A DNA stretch of 64,000 nucleotides from Rhodovulum bhavnagarense. GTDB taxonomy: Bacteria; Pseudomonadota; Alphaproteobacteria; Rhodobacterales; Rhodobacteraceae. Made by a program: the position numbers and the translations under genes. Positions within the stretch are counted from its first letter, which is position 1. Every line of letters begins with the position of its first letter. The notes beneath the pieces are model-generated. The model saw only the letters and a list, made by a program, of their open reading frames with translations. It had not been told where the DNA came from and searched no databases. This document shows positions 55,555 to 64,000 of the stretch, one piece after another. The stretch spans positions 62,001 to 126,000 of the forward strand of contig NZ_SLXU01000008.1 of NCBI RefSeq assembly GCF_004343505.1. The letters are read 5' to 3'.

Positions 55555-57549
55555 TCAAAGCCGGAGGCGAAACCGGGCAAAGCCCCCGGCACCCTCGCCT
55601 GCGGGTTCGATCGCCAGACCAAGCACTCGGGTGGCATGATGGGCCGCCTGGGGACTGGTGTCGAACAGCACCGTCGTTCCGGGCAGTGGCGCAAGGCGCC
55701 AATTGCCGTCGGCGCCGGGCGTGAGAGGGGATGTCTCGACGACATGGCGCAAGATCACGTCGCGAATGGTCGTCGGGCTCTTCACGATCGCCGTATCGCA
55801 CCCGGTGCCGGGAAAGGCGCCACCCCCGTCCGCGCGGTAATTGTTCGTGACGATGACGAATTCCATGTCGTCGCTCACCGGCCTGCCCTGCCAGGTCAGG
55901 GCCACGATGCGGCTTGCGCCGGGGTTCACGATGTTTCCCTCGATGTCAAAGCGCGAAGGCTGGCTGATTTCGATCTGGTAGCGTACCCCGTCGATCACGT
56001 CGAAATTATAGCCGGGAAAGGCGGGATTCAAAAGTTCCTGGTCCGTCCCGCCAGGCGTGATCTGGTTGAAGATTCCCGCCGACCGTTCCAGCCAGCCCTT
56101 GAGTTGCGCGCCGCTCACCCGCAGGGCGCGCACGGTGTTGGGATAGGGATACAGATCGGCCAGGTGCCTGAGTGCGAGTCTGCCTGCGGGGATATCGGTA
56201 TAGTGATCCGGCCCGCCGCGGCCGCCGGTCTTGAATGGGGCCACCGCAGACAGCAGCGGCAAATGTTCATGCGGCCCCCCTTTCAGCATACGTTCCATGT
56301 AGTCTCGCTGGGCGTTCGACACGATCTGGACCGAAGGATCGTCCGCCACCAGGGCGAAATAGCTGTGCAGTGGCGCCGTTGTCCTGCCAAGCGGGCGCCG
56401 TATATAGCCCAGCGTTTCGACATGTGCCCTTGCCGCCGCATTCAGCACATGGGCGCGGCTTTCGACCAGCGGCGCGATCTCGCGGTTCTTGCCGCGGCGC
56501 GAGATCGGGCGCAGCGCGCAGTCATGGGTCACAATTCGCCAGTGGCCCGCATCGCGTTCAAGCATGAGGTCGATCACCCCCAGGTGCGATCCCCAAAACC
56601 CGCTCATCACCGCCGGTTTGCCGTGGATCGTGCCGCGTTCGGCATCCACGCCGGGAATGCCTGCAAAGGCCGGACCGGGGAAGGTCAGGTGTTGATGGCC
56701 GCTCATCACCGCGTCGATCCCCTCAAGTGTGGCCAGGGGCAGGCACGCATTTTCCTGCCCCTCGACATGACGCGGCTCGCCGATACCGGAATGGGCCAGC
56801 GCGACAATGATATCCGCGCCTTTTTCCTTCATAAGGGGCACGTGGGCACGCGCGGTCTCGACGATGTCGCGGGTGCGCACCCTGCCCTTAAGGTAATGGC
56901 GGTCCCATGTCGTGATCTGGGGCGGTGCCAGCCCGATCAGCCCCACCTTGAAAGGATGCGCCTTGCCTGTCCCGTCGATCAGTGTCCTTTCGAGGATGAT
57001 ATGAGGCTTGACCAGGTGGGTGTCGTCGTAGGGCGTCGTGCCCATGCCTGTCACCACGTTGGCCGAGAGCACGGGAAACCGCGCGCCGGCCAGCGATTTC
57101 ACCAGGAAGTCCAGCCCGTAGTTGAAGTCGTGATTACCCAGCGTCGCGGCATCGAAGCCGACCGCGTTCATTGCCGCGATCACCGGGTGCAGGTCGCCCT
57201 CGCGCATTCCCCGCTCGTAGGCGATATAGTCGCCCATCGGGTTGCCTTGCAGGAAATCCCCACTATCCAGAAGCATGGCATTGGCCGCCTCGGCGCGGAT
57301 CGCGTCAACATGGGCGGCGGTTCGGGCCAGCCCCACCCCATCGGCGCACCTGTCTGCGTAATAGTCGTAGGGAAAGACATGCATATGCAGGTCGGTCGTT
57401 CCCATCAGCCTCAGATGTGCCTGGTTTTTCGAGGCCAGGGTCGTGAAGCGATGCGGAACGATCAACGGCGCCCCCGGAGCGGTGCCGGCATCGGCGTGCC
57501 GGCAAGAGAGGTTGAACCGGACCGCGCACGAGATATGGGCTTGCGCCAT
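55555..57549 (-). CDS. cpdB: 2',3'-cyclic-nucleotide 2'-phosphodiesterase/3'-nucleotidase, CpdB-like
   Basis: A 664-residue two-domain nucleotidase. The metallophosphoesterase half shows LMGTTDLHMHVFPYDYYAD near 48-66, LLDSGDFLQGNPMGD near 93, TLGNHDFNYGLDFL near 134, and MSGHQHL near 258. The 5'-nucleotidase C-terminal half shows PFKTGGRGGPDHYTDI and FNQITPGGTDQELLNPAF. CpdB is normally periplasmic, but no signal peptide is visible at this start (MAQAHISCAVRF); no better upstream start exists in frame. It degrades cyclic nucleotides to nucleosides. Confidence 0.92.
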   Translation of the reverse strand: MAQAHISCAVRFNLSCRHADAGTAPGAPLIVPHRFTTLASKNQAHLRLMGTTDLHMHVFPYDYYADRCADGVGLARTAAHVDAIRAEAANAMLLDSGDFLQGNPMGDYIAYERGMREGDLHPVIAAMNAVGFDAATLGNHDFNYGLDFLVKSLAGARFPVLSANVVTGMGTTPYDDTHLVKPHIILERTLIDGTGKAHPFKVGLIGLAPPQITTWDRHYLKGRVRTRDIVETARAHVPLMKEKGADIIVALAHSGIGEPRHVEGQENACLPLATLEGIDAVMSGHQHLTFPGPAFAGIPGVDAERGTIHGKPAVMSGFWGSHLGVIDLMLERDAGHWRIVTHDCALRPISRRGKNREIAPLVESRAHVLNAAARAHVETLGYIRRPLGRTTAPLHSYFALVADDPSVQIVSNAQRDYMERMLKGGPHEHLPLLSAVAPFKTGGRGGPDHYTDIPAGRLALRHLADLYPYPNTVRALRVSGAQLKGWLERSAGIFNQITPGGTDQELLNPAFPGYNFDVIDGVRYQIEISQPSRFDIEGNIVNPGASRIVALTWQGRPVSDDMEFVIVTNNYRADGGGAFPGTGCDTAIVKSPTTIRDVILRHVVETSPLTPGADGNWRLAPLPGTTVLFDTSPQAAHHATRVLGLAIEPAGEGAGGFARFRLRL

Positions 57550-57595
57550 CTGCTCGCCGTGCCCGTTTGCCAGCCGTCCCGGTGACGGACTGTCA

Positions 57596-57640
57596 GATAA
57601 ATACTTTTGATTGAAAATGCAAAATTAAACTCATCCAAAG
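57596..57640. promoter_or_regulatory. AT-rich divergent promoter region between cpdB and nudC
   Basis: An AT-rich patch (TAAATACTTTTGATTG... region) within the 160-base gap between the two divergent genes. TTGAAA at 57613 and TTGCAT on the minus strand are -35-like, but no clear -10 at correct spacing was found. Called from position and composition only. Confidence 0.3.
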
Positions 57641-57709
57641 GGGGTGTCTGTCGCGATTGCGCCCCGGACCCGTTCCATGGCAGGCAACGGCAAAGGCAAG
57701 GGGCGAGAG

Positions 57710-58666
57710 ATGCGGCAGGCGAACCAGATTACATTCGGTGGCGGGGGCCTTGAGCGTGCAGCTATCTTGCGCGGGGATGCGGCCGCGATGCAGCGGCTGT
57801 GGGCGGATGGTGCGACACGTGTCCTGCCGTTTTGGCGGGGCAAACCGTTATGCGCGCCGGGCGGGTTGGGCTGGTTGCCATGCGCACAGCAGGTGGTATC
57901 GCGGGGGCGGGATCAGGCGGTTTTCCTGGGGCTGGCCCATGGCGGGGCCCGCTTCGCGCTGGACCTGTCCGACTGGCAGCCCGACGAGATGCCGACCACG
58001 CTGGGCGCCTTTCTCGACCCGTCGGAACAACGCCATCCCGGCCTGCCCGACACCCATGCCTTTGCCGAATTGCGTCGCGAGATGACGCGACTTTCGCCGC
58101 TTGAGGCAGAACTGGCCGCGACCGCCCGCGCGGTCCTTGGCTGGCATGGCACGCACGGGTTTTGCGCCGCCTGCGGAACGAAAAGCGTCGTGACCGAGGC
58201 GGGGTGGCAACGGCAATGCCCGGCTTGCGGCACGCGCCACTTTCCGCGGACCGACCCGGTGGTGATCATGCTGATCACGCGGGGCAATTCCGTCCTCATG
58301 GGGCGGTCGCCGGGCTGGCCCGAAGGGATGTTCTCGCTCTTGGCGGGGTTCGTCGAACCGGGCGAAACCGTAGAAGCCGCGGTGCGCCGCGAGGTGGCCG
58401 AGGAAACCGGCGTGGCAGTCGGGCCGGTCAACTACCTTGCCAGCCAGCCCTGGCCTTTCCCTGCCTCGTTGATGATCGGCTGTCATGGCCGGGCCGAAAG
58501 CGGTACGATCACCGTCGACCCCACGGAAATCGAAGAGGCCCTCTGGGTGAGCCGCGAGGAGTTGCTGGCCGTCGAGGCCGGCGAGAATCCCGTCATTCAG
58601 CCCGCCCGCGAAGGGGCAATTGCCCGGTTCCTTCTCAGGATGTGGCTTGCGGACCGGCTGGATTGA
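57710..58666 (+). CDS. nudC: NAD(H) pyrophosphatase / RNA decapping Nudix enzyme
   Basis: A 318-residue NudC. The zinc ribbon is FCAACGTKS with QCPACGTRHFPR near 145-175, and the Nudix box is GFVEPGETVEAAVRREVAEE near 209-228 followed by TGV. The SQPWPFPASLMIG motif near 245 marks the NADH-specific group. It splits NAD(H) and removes NAD caps from RNA. The frame extends 22 codons further, but GGGGCGAGAG is well spaced for the ATG at 57710. Confidence 0.95.
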   Translation: MRQANQITFGGGGLERAAILRGDAAAMQRLWADGATRVLPFWRGKPLCAPGGLGWLPCAQQVVSRGRDQAVFLGLAHGGARFALDLSDWQPDEMPTTLGAFLDPSEQRHPGLPDTHAFAELRREMTRLSPLEAELAATARAVLGWHGTHGFCAACGTKSVVTEAGWQRQCPACGTRHFPRTDPVVIMLITRGNSVLMGRSPGWPEGMFSLLAGFVEPGETVEAAVRREVAEETGVAVGPVNYLASQPWPFPASLMIGCHGRAESGTITVDPTEIEEALWVSREELLAVEAGENPVIQPAREGAIARFLLRMWLADRLD

Positions 58667-58711
58667 GGTGACAACGTGTTCCACGTCCGACCGCAACGCA
58701 AGAGGAGCGGG

Positions 58712-59176
58712 ATGAAATTCTCAGCCAGAGACGATATCGGCGCCCCCATCGAGGAGGTCTTTGCCGCCCTGACCGACTTCCAGGCGATGGAGCGCGCCGT
58801 GCTGCGCCGCGGAGCGCAGGTCCAGCGCACAGACACGCTTGCCATGCCCGGTCCCGGCATGTCTTGGGAGGCAAGGTTTTCCTTTCGGGGCAAGGACAGG
58901 GTGCTGACGACCGAACTTGTCCAGCTCAACCCGCCCGAGGTGATCGGCCTGAAATCGCAGGTCGGGGGCCTGCACGGTCTGACCGGCGTCGAACTGGTGC
59001 CGCTGGCCCCCCGGCAGACCCGTCTGGTCGTGGCCCTGGAACTTACGCCGCATTCGATGTCGGGGCGTATTTTCCTGCAAACCCTGCGCCTGGCCCGTGC
59101 CAAGCTGAAACAGAGGTTTGCCGCGGCGGTTCACCGCTTTGGCCGCGAAATCGAGGCAGGCAACTTGCGAAAGTGA
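58712..59176 (+). CDS. SRPBCC-family (START-like) protein
   Basis: A 154-residue protein with the polyketide-cyclase/START-like pattern: MKFSARDDIGAPIEEVFAAL, then DFQAMERAVLRRGAQVQRTD, and a C-terminal helix RLARAKLKQRFAAAVHRFGR. These folds hold hydrophobic ligands; this one lacks motifs to name a ligand. AGAGGAG precedes the ATG at 58712. Lies 45 bases after nudC on the same strand and is convergent with pheA. Confidence 0.85.
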   Translation: MKFSARDDIGAPIEEVFAALTDFQAMERAVLRRGAQVQRTDTLAMPGPGMSWEARFSFRGKDRVLTTELVQLNPPEVIGLKSQVGGLHGLTGVELVPLAPRQTRLVVALELTPHSMSGRIFLQTLRLARAKLKQRFAAAVHRFGREIEAGNLRK

Positions 59177-59189
59177 TGCGCGCACATCC

Positions 59190-60023
59190 TCAGTGGCGTT
59201 TGCGGTCCGCCGGGTAGACGCCGAGGATGTCGAGATGCGAGGTGAAATAGGCCAGTTCTTCCATGGCGCGGCGCACCGCCGGATCATCGGGATGGCCCTC
59301 TATGTCGGCATAGAACCGGGTCGCGGTGAACGATCCGTCCACCATGTAGCTTTCCAGCTTGGTCATGTTCACGCCGTTGGTGGCAAAGCCGCCCATCGCC
59401 TTGTAAAGGGCGGCCGGGATGTTGCGTACCTGGAAAACGAAGGTGGTCATCATTCCCAGATCGCCGCGCCGGGAATGGTCGGCCTCGCGTGCCATCAACA
59501 GGAACCGGGTGGTGTTCTTGTCGTGGTCCTCGATATGGCGGGCAAGGATGTCCAGCCCGTAGATATCCGCCGCCAGATCGCCGGCCAGCGCGCCCAAGGT
59601 AGGATCGTTGGCCTCGGCGACATGTCTGGCCGATCCGGCGGTGTCGGCCGCGGTGACCCTGTGGATGCCGTGGGCGTGCAGGAAATCGCGGCACTGTCCC
59701 AACAGGACGGTGTGGCTCATCGCGCGCGTGATGCGATCGAGCGGCGTGCCGGGCAGGCCCAACAGGTTGATATGCACCCGAACGAAGGCCTCGCCCACGA
59801 TATGCAGGCCGGAATGGGGTAGCAGTTGGTGAATGTCGGCGACGCGCCCGTAGGTCGAGTTTTCCACCGGCAGCATCGCCAGATCGGCCGTGCCACCGCG
59901 CACTGCCTCGATCACGTCCTCGAAGGTGCGGCAGGGCAGCGCCTCCATGTCGGGGCGTGTGTCCTGGCAGGCCTGGTGCGAATAGGCGCCGGGCTCTCCC
60001 TGAAAGGCGATTCGGCGGGTCAT
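59190..60023 (-). CDS. pheA: Prephenate dehydratase
   Basis: A 277-residue enzyme that makes phenylpyruvate from prephenate for phenylalanine synthesis. The dehydratase domain shows IAFQGEPGAYSHQAC, LAMLPVENSTYGRVADIHQL, and KNTTRFLLMAR (the catalytic Thr region TRF). The C-terminal ACT domain (FVFQVRNIPAALYKAMGGFA) reads LESYM where the feedback motif ESRP is usual. No chorismate mutase domain is present. The ATG at 60023 was chosen over a 19-codon extension. Divergent from the cytochrome gene. Confidence 0.95.
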   Translation of the reverse strand: MTRRIAFQGEPGAYSHQACQDTRPDMEALPCRTFEDVIEAVRGGTADLAMLPVENSTYGRVADIHQLLPHSGLHIVGEAFVRVHINLLGLPGTPLDRITRAMSHTVLLGQCRDFLHAHGIHRVTAADTAGSARHVAEANDPTLGALAGDLAADIYGLDILARHIEDHDKNTTRFLLMAREADHSRRGDLGMMTTFVFQVRNIPAALYKAMGGFATNGVNMTKLESYMVDGSFTATRFYADIEGHPDDPAVRRAMEELAYFTSHLDILGVYPADRKRH

Positions 60024-60134
60024 GGTGGCCTCTGGGCTGGGGTCTGAGATCTGACGCGGGGTAATATACCTTGCAATCAAGAAGGTGAAGCGCCTAGGTA
60101 TTCAACAGGGAGACGACGCGAACGGGAACGCGAC

Positions 60135-60650
60135 ATGGCCAAATCGCCAAGCTTTACCAAGCTTGCGGGCGCATCGAGTGGTGCGCTTCTATTGCTTGTT
60201 CTTATCAATATAGGTGGCCGGGCGCTGTATGAGCGACCCGTGCTCGACGTCCCCAGCTATCCGCCGGTCGACGAGAGCGAGGCCAGCGCAGAGCCCGCCG
60301 ACGAACCGGTAGAAGAGCCCAGCTTCGAGGAATTGCTGGCCCAGGCCGACCCCCAAGCGGGGGAACGGGTATTCAAGGAATGCCGCGCCTGCCACAAGAC
60401 AGAGCCCGGTGTGCATTCGGTCGGTCCGTCGCTTTACGGGGTTGTAGGGCGCGCGGTCGCGTCCTTTGACGATTTCAGGTATTCTGGCGCGCTGGACGGC
60501 ACGGGCGATGCGTGGACTCCCGCGGCCATCGATGCCTTCATCACTAACCCGCGGGCCTACGCGCCCGGCACCGCGATGAGCTATAACGGCCTGCGCGACG
60601 CACGAGACCGGGCCAATGTCATTGCCTACCTCGAAAGCATCGGTGGTTGA
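60135..60650 (+). CDS. Membrane-anchored c-type cytochrome
   Basis: A 171-residue cytochrome c with an uncleaved N-terminal anchor (GALLLLVLINIGGRALYE). An acidic, Pro-rich linker follows (residues about 42-63). The class I domain has haem site CRACH near 84-88 and axial Met in PGTAMSYNGL. This layout resembles cytochrome c-y/CycM-type electron carriers of Rhodobacterales, which link the bc1 complex to oxidases. Located divergently from pheA, as in related genomes (from memory). Confidence 0.9.
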   Translation: MAKSPSFTKLAGASSGALLLLVLINIGGRALYERPVLDVPSYPPVDESEASAEPADEPVEEPSFEELLAQADPQAGERVFKECRACHKTEPGVHSVGPSLYGVVGRAVASFDDFRYSGALDGTGDAWTPAAIDAFITNPRAYAPGTAMSYNGLRDARDRANVIAYLESIGG

Positions 60651-60750
60651 GCGGTCGGGCTCACGCAATCTCAACTTGAACAGGGCAAGGCACGGCCTTT
60701 AGCCTGTGCCGGGGCCGCGTGAAGCGGCCCGGTTAGCAGGGAGAGCGCCG

Positions 60751-62664
60751 ATGAAACCGACCCCCCTTGTCCGCCCTGTCGCGGTTGCCCTTGCCCGGGT
60801 CCTTTGCCAGGTGCGGCTTACAGTCGGGGTGCTTGCGCTCGGGATCGTTCTGGCGCTGTCCGGGCAGCAGGCGCAGGCCGACGAGGGCGTGATCGTCTCG
60901 CACGGCATTTCGACTTTCGGAGATCTGAAATACGGGTCCGATTTTTCCCATCTCGGCTATGTGAACCCGCAGGCGCCGAAGGGAGGCGAGATATCGATCT
61001 GGGCCTTTGGGTCCTTTGACTCGATGCATCCCTATACGACCAAGGGAAGGGCCGGCGCCCTTGCGTCGGTGTTTTTCGAATCCCTGTTGAGCGGCACCGC
61101 CGACGAGATCGGCGCCGCTTATGGCCTGCTGGCCGAGCGGATCGAATATCCGCAGGACCGCAGCTGGGCGATTTTCGACATCCGGCCCGAGGCACAGTTT
61201 TCCGATGGCACGCCGGTCACGGCAGAGGATGTCGTATTCTCGTTCGAGCTGTTCCGCGATAAGGGGCTGCCCAGTTTCCGCGTGCAGCTGTCGCGCCAGG
61301 TCGCCAGTGCCGAGGTGCTGGGGGATCGCCGGGTGAAATTCACCTTCGCCGAGGGCGTGCCGACCCGCGATCTGCCGCAACTGGTGGGGGGGCTGCCGGT
61401 GTTTTCCAAGTCGTTCTATATCGAGAACGGTCGCGATTTCGAGGAAAGCAGCCTGAAGCCGCTGATGGGCTCTGGCCCCTATGTTCTTGAGGATCTGGAG
61501 GTCGGACAGACGGTTGTCTATGCGCGCGACCCAGACTACTGGGGCGCCGACTTGCCGATCAATGTAGGGCGCAACAATTTCGACCGTATCCGGGTCGAGT
61601 ATTATGCCGATTACAACGCCGCCTTCGAGGGGTTCAAGGGTGGCACCTATACGTTTCGCAATGAGGCATCGTCGAAAAGCTGGGCGACGGGGTATGATTT
61701 TCCGGCGGTCCAGAACGGTTGGGTCATAAGGCAGGAATTGCCCGACGGGGCATTGGCGAGCGGGCAAAGCTTCGTGATGAACCTGCGCCGCCCGCAATTC
61801 CAAGACCCTCGCGTGCGCGAGGCAATTGGTCTTTTGTTCAACTTCGAATGGTCCAACGAAAAGCTGTTCTACGGGCTTTATGCGCGTATCAACTCGTTTT
61901 GGGAAAACAGCCATCTGGCGGCAGAGGGTCTGCCCGGCGAGGACGAGATCGCCCTGCTTGCCCCGCTGGTCGCCGAAGGTCTCTTGCCAGACACCATCCT
62001 GACGACACCCGCGATCATGGCGCCGGTATCGGGGACGCGTCAGCTTGACCGGGGCAATCTGCGCCGCGCATCGGCCCTGCTGGACGAAGCCGGCTGGGTC
62101 GTGGGCGATGACGGGATACGCCGCAGGGATGGCCAGACCTTGCGGGTGGAATTTCTCAATGACAGCCAGACTTTCAACCGGGTGATCGATCCCTATGTCG
62201 AGAATCTGCGCCGGGCGGGCATCGATGCGACACATAGTTTCGTCGACAACGCACAGGCCACCAATCGAGAAAGATCCCACGATTTCGACATCATCACCGC
62301 GCAATTTCCCATGGATTACGTTCCAGGCTCTGGCCTGCGGCAGTATTTCGGATCTGAAACCGCCGATAGTTCGGTCTTCAACACCATGGGGTTGAAAAAC
62401 CCGGCTGTCGATCGGCTGATCGAGCATGTGCTGGCCGCAAAAGGCGAGGCCGAACTGACCGCCGCGGTCAAGGCGCTGGACCGGGTGCTGCGCAGCCTGC
62501 GTTTCTGGGTGCCCCAGTGGTTCAAGGATAGCCATACCGTCGCTTATTACGACATCTACGATCATCCCGATCCGTTACCGCCCTATGACTTGGGTGCGCT
62601 GGATTTCTGGTGGTATAACGCCGAAAAGGCCGAGAAACTGCGCAAGGCAGGCGCGATCAGATAA
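60751..62664 (+). CDS. yejA: Extracellular solute-binding protein, YejA-type ABC importer
   Basis: A 637-residue SBP_bac_5 receptor. Signal region VGVLALGIVLALSGQQAQA, then HGISTFGDLKYGSDFSHLGY and PKGGEISIWAFGSFDSMHPY, the usual start of the YejA/microcin C-oligopeptide subgroup. Family blocks continue with FSDGTPVTAEDVVFSFELF, KPLMGSGPYVLEDLEVGQTV and NLRRPQFQDPRVREAIGLLF. It gives peptides to the YejBEF transporter. yejB follows by 15 bases. Confidence 0.93.
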   Translation: MKPTPLVRPVAVALARVLCQVRLTVGVLALGIVLALSGQQAQADEGVIVSHGISTFGDLKYGSDFSHLGYVNPQAPKGGEISIWAFGSFDSMHPYTTKGRAGALASVFFESLLSGTADEIGAAYGLLAERIEYPQDRSWAIFDIRPEAQFSDGTPVTAEDVVFSFELFRDKGLPSFRVQLSRQVASAEVLGDRRVKFTFAEGVPTRDLPQLVGGLPVFSKSFYIENGRDFEESSLKPLMGSGPYVLEDLEVGQTVVYARDPDYWGADLPINVGRNNFDRIRVEYYADYNAAFEGFKGGTYTFRNEASSKSWATGYDFPAVQNGWVIRQELPDGALASGQSFVMNLRRPQFQDPRVREAIGLLFNFEWSNEKLFYGLYARINSFWENSHLAAEGLPGEDEIALLAPLVAEGLLPDTILTTPAIMAPVSGTRQLDRGNLRRASALLDEAGWVVGDDGIRRRDGQTLRVEFLNDSQTFNRVIDPYVENLRRAGIDATHSFVDNAQATNRERSHDFDIITAQFPMDYVPGSGLRQYFGSETADSSVFNTMGLKNPAVDRLIEHVLAAKGEAELTAAVKALDRVLRSLRFWVPQWFKDSHTVAYYDIYDHPDPLPPYDLGALDFWWYNAEKAEKLRKAGAIR

Positions 62665-62679
62665 AAGGCAGAGCAGCCC

Positions 62680-63765
62680 ATGGGCGCCTATATCCTGAGG
62701 CGGTTGTTGCTGATCGTCCCGACGCTGATCGGGATCATGGTCATCAACTTCACCCTGACCCAGTTCGTCCCCGGCGGGCCGATCGAACAGATCATCGCCC
62801 AGATGGAGGGGCAGGGTGACGTGTTCCAGGGCATCGCCGGGGGTGGTGACGTGGGCGAATCCTTTGCCACTGGCGGGGATGACAAATACATGGGCGCGCG
62901 CGGTTTGCCGCCCGAGTTCATCGCCGAGTTGGAAAAGGAATTCGGCTTTGACAAGCCGCCGCTGGAACGGTTCGGGACGATGCTGTGGAACTATCTGCGC
63001 TTCGATTTCGGGGAAAGCTATTTCCGGTCCGTCAGCGTGGTGGACCTGGTGCTGGAAAAGATGCCGGTGTCGATCTCGCTGGGGCTGTGGTCCACGCTGA
63101 TCGCCTATCTGGTGTCGATCCCGCTGGGCATCCGCAAGGCGGTCAGGGACGGCACGCCGTTCGACACCTGGACCTCCGGCGCGATCATCATCGGCTACGC
63201 GATCCCCGGCTTCCTGTTCGCCGTGCTGTTGCTGGTGGTGTTCGCGGGCGGGTCGTATTTCCAGTGGTTTCCGCTGCGCGGCCTGACCTCTGACAATTTC
63301 GAAGAACTCAGCCTGCTGGGCAAGATCGGCGACTACTTCTGGCACATCGCCCTGCCGGTTCTGGCCACCACGATTTCCAGCTTCGCCACCCTGACCCTGC
63401 TGACCAAGAACTCCTTCCTTGACGAGATCAAGAAACACTACGTCATCACCGCCAAGGCCAAGGGGCTGGCAGAGAACCGCGTCCTTTATGGCCATGTCTT
63501 TCGCAACGCGATGCTGATCGTGATCGCGGGCTTTCCGGCCCTGTTCATCGGGGTGTTCTTCGGCGCCTCCATCATCATCGAGACGATCTTCTCGCTGGAC
63601 GGTCTGGGCCGGATGGGGTTCGAGGCGGCGGTGGCGCGCGATTACCCGGTTATCTTTGCCACGCTCTACGTGTTCGGCCTGATCGGCCTGCTGGTGGGGC
63701 TGCTCTCCGACCTGACCTATGTGCTGGTCGACCCGCGCATCGATTTCGAAAGCCGGGAGACGTAA
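62680..63765 (+). CDS. yejB: ABC transporter permease YejB
   Basis: A 361-residue inner-membrane permease of the oligopeptide/dipeptide type. The N-terminal helix is [21 protein letters not shown] longer extracellular loop (residues about 40-85) is typical of YejB. The EAA-type cytoplasmic loop is [20 protein letters not shown] near 250-270, and the C-terminal [20 protein letters not shown] block is conserved. It pairs with YejE, which starts three bases beyond this stop. Confidence 0.95.
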   Translation: MGAYILRRLLLIVPTLIGIMVINFTLTQFVPGGPIEQIIAQMEGQGDVFQGIAGGGDVGESFATGGDDKYMGARGLPPEFIAELEKEFGFDKPPLERFGTMLWNYLRFDFGESYFRSVSVVDLVLEKMPVSISLGLWSTLIAYLVSIPLGIRKAVRDGTPFDTWTSGAIIIGYAIPGFLFAVLLLVVFAGGSYFQWFPLRGLTSDNFEELSLLGKIGDYFWHIALPVLATTISSFATLTLLTKNSFLDEIKKHYVITAKAKGLAENRVLYGHVFRNAMLIVIAGFPALFIGVFFGASIIIETIFSLDGLGRMGFEAAVARDYPVIFATLYVFGLIGLLVGLLSDLTYVLVDPRIDFESRET

Positions 63766-63768
63766 GCG

Positions 63769-64000
63769 ATGTTCACCCTCTCGCCCCTGAACCAGCGTCG
63801 CTGGCGCAACTTCAAACGCAACCGCCGCGCCTACTGGTCGTTGATCGTCTTTGCCATCCTGTTTGGCCTGTCGCTGTTTGCCGAGGTTCTGGCCAACGAC
63901 AAGCCGATCTATGTGCAGTACCGCGGCGAAAGTTTTTTCCCGATCTACCAGTTCTACCCGGAAACCGCCTTTGGCGGCGATCTGCGGACCGAGGCCGTCT
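63769..64000 (+). CDS. yejE: ABC transporter permease YejE, N-terminal part (partial)
   Basis: The frame begins ATG at 63769, three bases after yejB, and is open to the window edge (77 codons). It reads MFTLSPLNQRRWRNFKRNRR, then one hydrophobic helix (WSLIVFAILFGLSLFAEVLA) and a periplasmic YRGESFFPIYQFYPE region, as in YejE proteins. The rest, and a likely yejF ATPase, lie outside. Confidence 0.92.
   Translation, partial: MFTLSPLNQRRWRNFKRNRRAYWSLIVFAILFGLSLFAEVLANDKPIYVQYRGESFFPIYQFYPETAFGGDLRTEAV

Noticed and set aside
60733-62565. Minus-strand open frame of 610 codons opposite yejA
   Set aside because: Mirrors the yejA coding sequence and lacks any domain; shadow.

Overview
This 64-kb window is GC-rich, densely coding chromosome from an alphaproteobacterium, almost certainly a Rhodobacterales/Roseobacter-group member. 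This follows from family content and local gene order: a SAM-II riboswitch before metZ, glyQ-glyS followed by a PPDK-like gene and a SleB-type hydrolase, folB-folP-glmM, a serC leader with serB/serC/serA, TrcR (DUF1013), ffs upstream of dnaX-ybaB-recR, pheA divergent from a membrane-anchored cytochrome c, and a yejABE transporter. These are comparisons from memory; no database search was run. I see no insertion sequence, prophage, integrase or CRISPR array, and no gap above about 210 bases without a gene.

Layout. 1-6.6 kb: end of purD, a TetR regulator, a small lipoprotein, hom, riboswitch-controlled metZ (homoserine to methionine), folE2 and trkH. 6.6-18.6 kb: a periplasmic protein with a degenerate trypsin fold, glyQS, a PPDK-like gene with a degraded ATP site, a cell-wall hydrolase, then folB (fused to an extra domain), folP and glmM. 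18.7-29 kb, mostly minus strand: EamA exporter, ilvC, a UbiH-type hydroxylase, a HAD phosphatase, a GntR regulator, an unusual glycosyltransferase, carA, then yqeY and lipB. 29-35.8 kb: a peptidoglycan-binding protein, tRNA-Leu(GAG), an unknown lipoprotein and a DUF6478 gene pair, fadH and a LysR regulator. 35.8-44.5 kb: OmpA-like protein, peroxidase-like protein, GNAT, CinA-like protein, a possible sfsA remnant, map with a TTG start, a membrane-anchored hydrolase, an orphan TRAP receptor, rlmN and an IalB-like protein. 44.7-48.6 kb: complete serine pathway. 48.6-64 kb: phosphatase, dps, RNase T2, TrcR, the dnaX-ybaB-recR operon, SRP RNA, CpdB, NudC, pheA, cytochrome c and the start of a Yej-type peptide ABC importer.

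Most genes are housekeeping: amino-acid (Thr/Met, Ile/Val, Ser, Phe), folate, pyrimidine/arginine, lipoate and cell-wall precursor synthesis plus translation and DNA replication. No obvious new multi-gene system is present. The best leads are single genes or sites: (i) the trypsin-fold protein lacking the His and Asp of the triad, (ii) the PPDK-like protein with intact phospho-His and PEP domains but a degraded ATP-grasp domain, (iii) FolB fused to a possible amino-acid-kinase-like domain, (iv) an MBL-fold protein with a rewritten zinc motif, (v) a 12-bp hairpin next to the start of an MshEN-glycosyltransferase fusion, and (vi) a likely sfsA remnant before map.
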